A DNA stretch of 64,000 nt from Ceratothoa steindachneri (Eukaryota; Arthropoda; Malacostraca; Isopoda; Cymothoidae): NCBI GenBank assembly GCA_963969495.1, contig OZ018317.1:225910099-225974098 (forward strand), given 5' to 3'. Shown here piece by piece: positions 55,975 through 64,000 of the stretch (within the stretch, counting starts at the first letter, position 1; each line of letters begins with the position of its first letter). The position numbers were made by a program, and so were the translations under genes. Under the pieces are notes generated by a model that saw nothing but the letters and a program-made list of their open reading frames with translations, was not told where the DNA came from and searched no databases.

Positions 55975-57870
55975 TATTATCATTATGGCCGTGTTGGCCA
56001 TCCTGCTGGGAGGGGTGGGGTGGGGGAAACTGTGAGAACAGTGCCTGGGCCTGCTGTGGTGTGAAGCCAGGGTAGTATGGGAGGTCTTGGGGTAGATGAT
56101 CCTGGAGCTGAGGAGATTGGTGGTGGCAGGAAGGATGCAGGTGGTCCGTTCGATGCCGGTGTCTGGGTGTGTGTTGCTGGTGGGGCTGCCCTGTTCAATG
56201 TTACGTATTTCCTTGTAACGTTGGCCGCCTCAACAACAAGGTCATGAGGTAACTGCGGTGGACTAGGCGCAGTTGATGAGCTAAGAAATCTGTGAGGCTT
56301 GGCCTACATCTGCTGGAGCTGGTTTTCCAGGAACCTCTCCATTGCCGTGTCGTGCCTCTCAAAAATCTAAAAAAATAAAATAATTAGTAACTGTTATTTA
56401 AGCTATCTAGAAGAAACGAAAAATATAATAAGTTTAGTTAATGTTAATAATAACAGCAAACAAAGAATGGGGCTATAAACGTAAAATTGGCCTTAAGATT
56501 ACATTAAAAATTTTGTAGGGGCACGTGTTAAAAATTTAGGAATCCCTTTAAACGTATTTAAAGCATTCTCAAACATTAAAATTTTAATGGGATTTGAACA
56601 CGTGTTCCTTAGCAAAGACTAGACTTTTTACGACTATAGTTTTAAAAATAGATAAAAATTACCTGTGGTCATCCTCTGATTAGAACACGTGTTCCTGACT
56701 AATCACTCTAACTTTTTTTAAATATTAACATATAATTCAATTACCTATCGAGAAAATGGAACACGTGGTCTTCAGCAAGGAATAAACTTTTCCCACGGAT
56801 ATATTGGCTTGATACAAAATTTATTTGCATTTCTCTTATTACCTTTTCCAGCGCGAGATGCTCTGTGGCGTGAGCGTGGTGGCTGTGCGTCCTCCTCCTC
56901 TTTGACGCCTGATGGGGTTCCTCCAGGATCCCCAGGGGTGCCGCCTCAGCTGAAGAAACTCGTGGAGTGGAAGAGGTGGAGGCAGACAAGGGTGCTGACG
57001 AGGTATTGGCTGATGTGGAGAGTCCAGGGGTATGGAGGACAGGAGTTAGGGCTGGAGCTAGGGCGGCCACAGCAGCAGACTGCAGAGAGAAACATTTTTT
57101 TTAGTTGACTTATTATTGTAATTTGTATGCTCACCATAATAATATAATATGCGATTTTGATATCAAATAAAATTGTTTAATGACTACATTTGCTCTCTGG
57201 AAGTTTCTATGTAGTTCTTGGAAATAAAACCACTTGTATACTATGCTAGCATGAGTCTATTATTAATTACCTCTACGTATAATAAAATTTCTACATACCT
57301 CCTTTACTCCAAGGGTCCTTGGGGTTTTCTGTCTGACGATATGTTTCCCGAGGAAGCCGAATTAATCACAAATCCACTTGTACCGCTGTATGATAGTTTT
57401 GGAGCCAGATCCACTTTTTAGTTTGGTAAGTTTGCCATACCTGGTCGTCATGCCCTTTATCTCCCTTTCTCTATCATCACCTGAGATATGGGAGTTAAGA
57501 GTGGCGCCCTTATCTGCTCTAACACGGTCCTTCCTGGGCTTGTTACGGAACTCTTTCAGGATCGTGTCCTATAAGAAAGTACTTTTCTGGAGCCACTCCC
57601 CTAGCTCTCTCACCACATCGGCAGGTAATTGAAGGGGCTTCACCCCTGCCTGCCCTCACGCCATCCTGGTGCCCTTCCTCATCCGATGTGTCTGCGTCAG
57701 TCCTGGGTATGTCAGTCTAATCCCCGTTGTCCTATGTATCGGCTTCATGTTCAGGTACGGTAGCTGAAGGAGAAGTTGGTGGTGGTGGCAAAAAATCTTC
57801 AGGATTGAGGACCTGACTGGGCTCACCTATGATTGCCACAGCTTACAGGTTCACTAATTGGGGTTATAAT
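55975..57870 (-). pseudogene. MADF/Myb-like Harbinger accessory gene, three exons
   Basis: DNA-binding partner that in known Harbinger elements imports the transposase and binds the termini. Minus-strand exon 1 (about 57640-57310): LPADVVRELGEWLQKSTFL, EFRNKPRKDRVRADKGA, KGMTTRYGKLTKLKSGSGSK, RYKWICD*FGFLGKHIV and KTPRTLGVKE, a MADF/SANT-like pattern, with stops. Donor GGAG|GTATGT near 57297. Exon 2 (about 57079-56847): after CTCTCTGCAG, a Ser/Thr/Pro-rich linker with EPHQASKRRRTHSHH, a likely basic nuclear signal, ending at GAAAAG|GTAATA. Exon 3 (about 56367-55975): IFERHDTAMERFLENQLQQM, then a stop, and a Pro-rich C-terminus. An acidic N-terminal part lies up to about 57870. Confidence 0.75.
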
Positions 57871-57989
57871 GCTTGGCTTTAATTTTTTTCAAAGCATTCT
57901 AGATTAATGAGGAATTTCTAGAATTTAGTAGAATTTTATGGAACTTCAAGAATGTTCCAGAACCTTCTTAATATTCTGGACATTAATTC

Positions 57990-59600
57990 AGAAATATTTA
58001 TACAGGGATTCACAAATCTGCTATGATTTCAGCAATAGCTACCCTAGTAAACACATCAGAAGAGAGATGGCATCAAGAGACTGTAATCATTCTCCAGATG
58101 TTTTCTGTTATATCTTTGGAGAGTTCATCCGAAAATGAGCAAACATGTTCAGTGTTATAACATCTATGAGAATGTGTAAAGATTACACAACATACTTTGG
58201 CATGCCAATTGGGGAGCCAGACAAACCCTGGACATCTCATTTTGCTTGTGAACACTGCAAGAAAATTTTGGAAGGTACAAAAATTGCTTGTTGTAAAGAG
58301 TGAAATATTAAATTTCACAAGTATTTAAGCTATAATGTTTGTTTGTAAGCCCCAAAAGTAATAAAGTATATATTTTATACTTTTCTAAGATGATATAAAG
58401 GGGAATGAAGAGCCATGAAGTTTGCCATTCCGAGGATTTAACGTGAACCCACTGACCACTCAAGCAACTGCTACTTCTGCATAGTGGACCCTTCCAAACG
58501 TCGAAGTGGCAAAAATGTTCTTGTTACTTCGTATCCCAATCATCCATCATCTATTGCACCAGTATCACACAGTGCTGATCTTCCTGTACCTACACCTCCA
58601 GAAAGGAATAAACCCCCCTCAAAAGAAAGCTTCAGAAGCTGAAATTATAGTGAAGATGTAGACTACAGTGTCAGATTTATGGCTGTTGAGAGGCATCTTT
58701 ACGATCCAAGCCAAATAGCTTAATTACCTTGTCAGATATCTTGGCTTGTCAAAATCAAATGTTAAGCTTTTGATTTCCAGGCTCAAATAGTGGGATTTGC
58801 TGTATGAAAATGTGCAAGTGATAAATAAAAGAAAACGTCATAAACATTCCTCAAGATTCTTTACTTATTAAACTGGGATATGCTATTGCAATGATGTATC
58901 TGGTCTGTTTGATGCAATTAGAATTACATGAAATCCAAATGAGTGAAGGCTCTTGATTTTTCCTCAAGAAGCATTAGAGCTGTACTTCTCCATAATTGGA
59001 ATAAGCGTCCATCCCTTTCCACGGGTCCTATCCTAATGGCTGGAAAGTGATTGAAGACGTCAAAATGGTAGCATTTTTATGGGTATCGAGGGAGGTTTTA
59101 CCAAGTTTACTTATGATCTTTGTCTTTGGGACAGTAGGGATACTACAAGAACCACTGTCCAAAAAGACCTGAGTTCTCTGCTGGAAAACATAATAACAAG
59201 CACGAGCAATTGGTATATCCTCAAAAGGTGTTGTTCCCTCCATTGCATTTAAAATTAGGCCTAATGAAACAGTTTGTAAAAGCTCTTAACTAAGAATCTG
59301 CAGCCTTCAAACTCCCTGAGACAAAGGTGAAAGCTGATGTCTTTGTTGGAACCTAAATAAGGAAAATCATATGGCGAAATGAGCTGCAGGATGTACCTGA
59401 AGGTGCATATTCTTGATGCCCATCTTAACCATTTCGAGGAGTATATGAGCATACTCAGAGGAGCAAAGGGAGCATTTCTATCAAGATATACAGAAATATG
59501 AATATAAATACCAAGGAGTATACAATGAAAACATGATGGAAGACTAAATTTGGGGGCTTGTACGAGAAAGTGATTTACATTACAAACATAAATCAAGAAA
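57990..59600 (+). pseudogene. Uncharacterised repeat-encoded protein, broken copy
   Basis: I recall this protein as a recurrent unnamed family in arthropod genomes; its function is unknown to me. Legible blocks: REMASRDCNHSPDVFCYIFG, MCKDYTTYFGMPIGEPDKPW, FACEHCKKILE (two Cys pairs, possible zinc binding), an intron (next entry), KGE then RAMKFAIPRI, REPTDHSSNCYFCIVDPSKR, SYPNHPSSIAPVSHSADLP, EDVDYSVRFMAVERHLYDPS, and after a decayed middle, GWKVIEDVKMVAF (59040), KIRPNETVCK-like text, and YSEEQREHFYQDIQKYEYKY, NENMMED and LVRESDLHYKHKSRK at the end. Several point stops replace Trp codons. Whether it is a transposon gene or a host family is open. Confidence 0.75.
58275..58389 (+). other. Intron inside the unnamed-family copy
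   Basis: GTACAA donor after TTGGAAG and acceptor TACTTTTCTAAG. Joining 58274 to 58390 restores the frame between KILE and KGE; the codon between them is now TGA where the family has Trp. The intron shows this copy is not a processed retrocopy. Confidence 0.65.
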
Positions 59601-60029
59601 AACTGTCCACTGCTATTTTTTTACTTGTTTGTATATATTAATTGTGGAATTTTCAATAAAATTTTATAAATTTGACTTTTTTATTTTTAGCCCTACAATG
59701 GATGAAAAAAAAACAACTAAATTTGACTATTTTTAGTAAATATCTCATCATACAAGACTGTTGTAGAATGAAGGTAGTCCAAACCTGGCCCTTTTGGCTT
59801 CCCTACAAAGATTCAGGGGAGGGAAGACTTCAGCCCAAATTAGAAAAAGATTTTCTCTTCGAGTGCGTAGGGATTTTAAATAACGAGAGTGAATAAAATG
59901 TTGGCTGGTAATGCTCCTATTTAATTAGGCTTTGGTGGTTGGAGGATGTAAACAGGAGAAACAAAAATATTTTTTTAATCCTATACAAACAACAATAAAT
60001 ATTTACAGAATAATATACAGACAATTTAG
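59601..60029. other. Unannotated AT-rich spacer
   Basis: A short open frame at 59672-59896 has no family resemblance. Nothing else recognised. Confidence 0.4.
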
Positions 60030-60592
60030 TTAACACCATTTACTAAATGAGAAGACCAGAGAATGGGTACTTGGGGGAAGGTATTCTTCGTGGAAGCGGA
60101 GTAGAGCGCGATATTCCAGACGTAGTCTTCGTCGTTCTAAATATGGATTCCTGCTGTGAGACCAAATAGCAACGAAGGTTGTCGCTAGAGGATTGCGCGT
60201 CGTCGATGAATGATTCTAAAGACCTCTTATGATTCCGCATGAATACCTTCTGTATTGCGTTGGCTTGCTTACTTGGAGGCAACGTGGGGACAGGGCAACC
60301 CGAAAGTTCTAAAAATATTTCTAAGATTAGTCTCGGGATGGGGAATATATACTACTACGCCGGAAGTTCCAATGTTTGCAGACGGAAGTGTTATCGGTTC
60401 AGTCCCACAGCCTCAAAGGGGGGAATCAGCGGCGACGGTCGTAACACCAGAAATGGGACGGGGTTCTGGCGCGTTATCGCTCCGGAAGTTTGCCGATGTT
60501 CTGGAAGCAGAGCTCCTTCGCTGGAAATCACTTTCTCATGACTCTATCACACAAGCTCGCACTCTCTCTCTCTCTCTCTCTCTCTCCCTCAT
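60030..60592 (-). repeat. Probable 3' LTR of the second Gypsy element
   Basis: On the minus strand a purine run AAGGGGGGAGAGG (about 60601-60616) looks like a polypurine tract and is followed by TGAGGGAGAGAGAG, a TG start. The LTR would run left to roughly 60030. Its partner lies outside the window, so neither length nor end is certain. It includes the (CT)n tract at 60561-60588. Confidence 0.4.
60561..60588. repeat. (CT)n microsatellite
   Basis: About 13 CT units. Confidence 0.97.
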
Positions 60593-60985
60593 TTTCTGAC
60601 CTCTCCCCCCCTTAAAGATGGAACGTCCGAAGGGGAAGTGACATCTCCAGTTATAAACAAAATAAAGGTGTACAATACCTCGAATCGCAGGAAAACAAAA
60701 TACACACAATTGATTCTAGAATCACAAGGAACCTCAAAAACTAAATAAATACAACAATCCACATCAAAAGAAAATAGCAATGGAATACAAAAATACATGT
60801 AAGCACAAAAGAAATAATAACTACCTAAATACCTAGAAAAAATCGCCATTATCAGGGGCTAATAACAAACAAACAGGAACTTCAGGTGAGGCATATCGGG
60901 CCTCGGTCACAAAAGAATGGGGTGACGTATATATACAAACATAGGGAAATGCCGAAATTACGGAGAGCTATTTACATGAGAGACA
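60593..60985 (-). other. Downstream region of the second Gypsy element
   Basis: Between the polypurine tract and the RNase H end. The minus strand has an 86-codon frame (60849-60589) rich in Phe, Tyr, Val and Cys with hydrophobic runs, resembling no domain I know. Confidence 0.35.
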
Positions 60986-61600
60986 ATATTGGTAGGCTCA
61001 ACGTCATCGGGAGCGGAATCTACAGGATTTCGACTTAGGCTATCAGCCATACAATTCTCCGAGCCTTTTAAATACAATATCTTAAATTGAAATTCTTGAA
61101 AAACTAGGCTCCAGCGTATTAGTCTCTCATTTTTATTTTTAATCTTCTTAAGATACGCCAGTGGTTTGTGAACGGTTTTAATTACAAATTCCTTGCCTAA
61201 TAGGTATGTTTTATTTTTTATTCCCCATATAATAACAGGGGCCTCACATTCAATTACCGCATAGTTCCTTTCGCGAGTTTACAGTTTTCGTCTGGAGTAC
61301 GCTATGGGGAACTCTCGTCATTAGGTCCGTATTGAACCAATACGCACCCTATGCTTTTGTTAATGACATCGGTTTTAATTCCAAATGGTTTGGCGGGATT
61401 AGGTAATCGCAGGATTGGAGCTGATGCGAGCTTACCTTTAAGCTGTTTAAAGCTTGCGATTGAGGATTCGGTCTAGACAAGTTGCTCTGGGGATCGTTTC
61501 TTTAGAAGCTCGCTTAGGGGAGCGAAAAGTGTTGCAAAATAGGGATACACCGGCAATAGAAGGAGGTGGAGCCCCCAAATAACCTTAATTGTATTTTTGT
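60986..61600 (-). pseudogene. RNase H of the Gmr1-like element
   Basis: LKGKLASAPILRLPNPAKPF, then GIKTDVINKSIGCVLVQYGP, aligning with 'f.l.tDAS..aiGavL.Q', where the Asp is kept (KTDV). A KTYLLGKEF- and KPLAYLKKI-like stretch follows in broken frames, and NLRYCI with a terminal ADSLSRN-type ending near 61040. The domain removes the RNA template during cDNA synthesis. Confidence 0.8.
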
Positions 61601-61779
61601 TACGGGTAGGGGCATCTCTATGATGACTCTGATCTTTTCTTCCTACTGGGCTAATTGGTTGTTACCTATGCGGAAGCCTAAATAGTCAATGGTATTGAAA
61701 GCAAAGTGACATTTGCTTGGACCGATGGTAAAATTGTGGTCTCTTAGCCTTAGTAGCAGAGCGTGAATGGCAATAAAAT

Positions 61780-62440
61780 GGTATTCCCATTCATTTTTGG
61801 CAACATAAAGGTGGCTAAATTGAAGGATACGTGCGGTAATCCATCTAAAATCCGTCTCATAATTCGATTGTAACTACTACCCGCGGTGACGTGACCAAAG
61901 TGAAGCCGTCGAAACTACATTAATCCCTTTTCAGTTGGAAATGCGGTGAAACTTTTAACTCCTTCCTTAAGGGAAATCTGGTAATACACTTTGCACAGAT
62001 CTAATTCTGAAATATACTCCGTATTTTCGAACAGATGAAGATTTTGGTCTATTAATGGGATAGGCTCTGCGTCAAACACGGTGACAGCGTTTAATTTTCT
62101 AAAGTCAATGCACATTTTATATGAATTATTCGGTTTGTTTACCATAACTACTGAGGAACAATACTCTGATTTGATAGGCTCAATTATCTGCAACCTTAAC
62201 AATTTCTCTACTTCGTTATTAAATTCTTCACTTAAAAGAACGAAAAAAGGGTACGGTCTAGACCTAACGGCTTCTTGCGTAGTTAGCTGTATATCGTGCT
62301 AGAATTAAGTAACACATCATCGGATGTCAGAGATGGAGTCATTAAATCGATCGAGGATAGCTTGGATCTGGGTTTTCTAATGGGGGGATAATTGACTACT
62401 TATTTCTAACTCTTTAGGAGGGGATTCCATTATGTCGGGT
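61780..62440 (-). pseudogene. Reverse transcriptase of the Gmr1-like element
   Basis: QIQAILDRFNDSISD (about 62380), HDIQLTTQEAVRSRPYPFFV, NNEVEKLLRLQIIEPIKSEY, SVVMVNKPNNSYKMCIDFRK and LNAVTVFDAEPIPLIDQNL, EYISELDLCKVYYQISLKEG (catalytic Asp in 'LDL'), then FTAFPTEKG, HFGHVTAGSSYNRIMRRIL. The YxDD motif expected near 61820 is not legible. Open without a stop from 62202 to 61915; stops on either side. Confidence 0.9.
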
Positions 62441-62529
62441 ACGACTAAGAGATAATTCTCTTCCTGTTCCATGCAGACGTTTTGGACCACACCGAGGGGT
62501 CCAACGGGTAATCTCCTTCGAGGGCCGAT

Positions 62530-63640
62530 TCTTCATTTATGGCTACTATTTGATGGATTCCGGTGCGCCGGTGTTATTTCTTGAGGAGGTTTACATACAT
62601 GATAAAACCTACTTCTAAATGGAGTATCCACCACATAGTCTACGGGGCCGCGTTTTCCGACTATCCAGTAAGGGCCCTTCCATTGGCTAAAGAGTTTGTT
62701 ATTGTTCGTCGGGAGTAATAACAAAATTCCTCGCCGGGTTTGAATCTTCGATTCTGAGATTTACAGTCGAAGTAAGATTTATATTTGGCTAGATTTCCGT
62801 CGCCTTTCTGGTAAGTTATCTCGGCGCATTCTTGTAACTTCTGACGAAGCTCAATCAAGTACGAGTAAGACGACTATACTTCCCGATCTAATTTTTGGTT
62901 TGCAAATAACTCCTTAAGAATGTTCAGTGGTTCTCGAACATTCCTACCATATAACAGTTCGAAGGGTTCGAAACCCAAAGTACGGTGAGGTATCTTCCTG
63001 TAGGCGAAAAGAGCCACGGTTAGATATCGGTGCCATTCACTCGTTGGTCCGCGCACAGCTTTTGAAAAATGGTCTTGAGATTGGAGTTACAACTTTCACA
63101 CATACCATTTTCGGGCGGGTGAAAAGGGGGAGTAAAAAAGGGCTTAATCATGGGCAGTTTCCCTACCTGCTCCATTAAATGAGAGGCAAACTGCCGGGCA
63201 GGCGCGATCCGACAGGATTTCTTAATGTAATCTAATGCGGGAAAAAATGGAGATGAGCGCTTCTGCAGACGAAATGCTGTCAATTCTTCTGAGGGGGACA
63301 GCCTCAGGGACCCGAGTAGCAAAATTGACTAGATTGAGATATAACTGTGGCCCTCAGTAGATGGCGGGAGAATCGGGCCGACTAGGTCGATAGCTACTCT
63401 GGAGAAAGGTTCTGAGATGACGGGGCCCCTCTGTAATGGAGCCGGCTCGACTCGCCCCTTAACTGAAGTCTTTTGGCATACAGGGCACGAACGACAGTAT
63501 TGTAGGATTACTTCGGCGGCTCCAGGCCAATGAAAATATTTAAAAATCCGTTTGGCCGTTTTTGTGTAGCCAAAATGAGCAGCGAAAATGCTGTCATGAG
63601 CGGTTTGGAGGATAAGGTGCATATGTGATCAAGGGAGGTA
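62530..63640 (-). pseudogene. Integrase of the Gmr1-like element
   Basis: HHCC zinc domain at 63622-63480: LQTAHDSIFAAHFGYTKT (two His) and YCRSCPVCQKTSVKGRVEP (two Cys). Core: FSRVAIDLVGPILPPS with the first Asp; QFASHLMEQVGKLPMIK, where the preceding Asp region is degraded; FTPPFHPPENGMCESCN with the catalytic Glu; KLCADQRVNGTDI. Then HRYLTVALFAYRKIPHRTLG, FEPFELLYGRNVREPLNI, and a C-terminal FSQWKGPYWIVGKRGPVDYV with FRSRFYHV (GPY/F motif) ending near 62533. Frame breaks near 63325, 63020 and 62860. Confidence 0.92.
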
Positions 63641-64000
63641 CAATGTCTGGGCCTCTTCGGGATCTCCGGGAGAACAAACGCGGTAGAGGAGGTAATCCTT
63701 AATATTGAAGGAAATTAACCTGCCACCTATAACCGATTCCTGCATTTCATCCAGTGCCTTAGCCTACAAGGGTTAAAGGGACTCACACTCCTTTTGCTTT
63801 TTGGAAAAATCCTCGCTGACGGTGTTGCCATAATCCGGGGCTCCGGGGATTTCCAGTGGAACGGGCGTTTCTGACTCTCAATGAGCCTGGGAGCGAGTAG
63901 TCACGGGTTGTGCCACTGGAGTTGAGGAGACTTTGGGGCTCTGCCTAATCAAAACGGCACAAAACTTTATGGGTACCGCCACTACTTTTAACCAGCCGGT
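63641..64000 (-). pseudogene. Linker upstream of the integrase, runs off the edge
   Basis: Minus strand reads QPVTTRSQAH, a PVPLEIPGAPDYG stretch, DFSKKQKECESL, and RLISFNIKDYLLYRVCSPGD, the usual 'f.kaQ..d..L ... i.f.ikdglLyr' segment that precedes Gypsy integrase zinc fingers. No RNase H is seen between this linker and the window edge. Confidence 0.7.

Larger units (their letters stand above)
53900..57870. mobile_element. PIF/Harbinger element, two convergent genes
   Basis: The left end GGCTGGGGTCACACATTGGC at 53900, preceded by TTA (the usual 3-bp target), has the GGCNNNNTCACAC look of Harbinger termini. Inside are a plus-strand transposase and a minus-strand MADF/Myb-like gene ending toward each other near 55700-55975, the standard two-gene plan of autonomous PIF/Harbinger elements. 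No inverted right terminus was found before the next pseudogene at about 58000, so the right end is lost or outside my recognition. Confidence 0.8.
60986..64000 (-). mobile_element. Gypsy element with integrase before RT (Gmr1-like order)
   Basis: Minus strand, from the right edge: TRSQ-type linker, integrase (63622-62530), a 300-bp linker, reverse transcriptase (about 62440-61780), RNase H (about 61560-60990). In ordinary Gypsy elements integrase is last; here it is first, as in Gmr1-like elements. The integrase C-terminus and the RT start are on the same strand with no LTR, gag or protease between them. The element continues past the window edge; gag and protease, if present, are outside. 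Confidence 0.8.

Noticed and set aside
60239..60599. Two overlapping plus-strand frames of 100 and 114 codons
   Set aside because: They lie antisense to the probable LTR of the second Gypsy element and resemble no family.

Overview
This is a eukaryotic, repeat-dominated stretch of genome, almost certainly from an arthropod and most plausibly a crustacean. Evidence: the one intact gene is an intronless histone H2B of arthropod type; the repeat content (CR1-like and I-like LINEs, Penelope-like elements with GIY-YIG domains, several Tc1/mariner families, a PIF/Harbinger element, two Ty3/Gypsy elements) is typical of arthropods; and one minisatellite is built around TTAGG, the arthropod telomere unit. 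The crustacean call is an inference from the repeat mix. There are no operons, bacterial signals, CRISPR arrays or rRNA genes.

Layout. 1-10 kb: an AT-rich 76-bp satellite (2.3-6.0 kb), next to a minus-strand tRNA-derived SINE, a decayed CR1-like LINE, a mariner fragment and a Penelope GIY-YIG fragment. 10.4-14.5 kb: a decayed minus-strand I-like LINE with ORF1, endonuclease, reverse transcriptase and RNase H remnants. 15-23.8 kb: mostly unannotated DNA with minisatellites, notably 1.4 kb of a CTA-based pentamer repeat. 23.9-27.1 kb: a fairly complete but broken plus-strand CR1-like LINE with an internal tandem duplication. 28.5-31.9 kb: a second SINE copy, then three large palindromes made of Penelope-like termini separated by (TA)n tracts. 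32.9-41.7 kb: a third SINE copy and a series of unrelated tandem-repeat arrays (41-bp, 108-bp with TTAGG, about 23-bp, about 28-bp and about 27-bp units).

41.9-44.5 kb is the most unusual locus: a mariner transposase is split in two, and the gap holds a 5'-truncated LINE reverse transcriptase, a (TA)n tract and the intact H2B gene, whose stop codon lies within 20 bp of the point where the mariner resumes. 46.3-46.7 kb is a MITE. 46.8-53.5 kb is a degenerate minus-strand Gypsy element (gag-PR-RT-RH-IN) with both LTRs recognisable; a second, complete mariner with about 100-bp terminal inverted repeats sits in its 5' LTR, and the other LTR shows the empty site. 53.9-57.9 kb is a PIF/Harbinger element with its two convergent genes (transposase and MADF/Myb-like partner), both broken but with intron signals still visible. 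58.0-59.6 kb is a broken, intron-bearing copy of an uncharacterised protein family that I recall as recurrent in arthropod genomes. 60.0-64.0 kb is a second Gypsy element in which integrase precedes reverse transcriptase and RNase H, the Gmr1-like pol order; it runs off the window edge.

Nearly every coding stretch except H2B is a pseudogene with stops and frameshifts. All assignments rest on reading the sequence and recalled family motifs; no database search was run.
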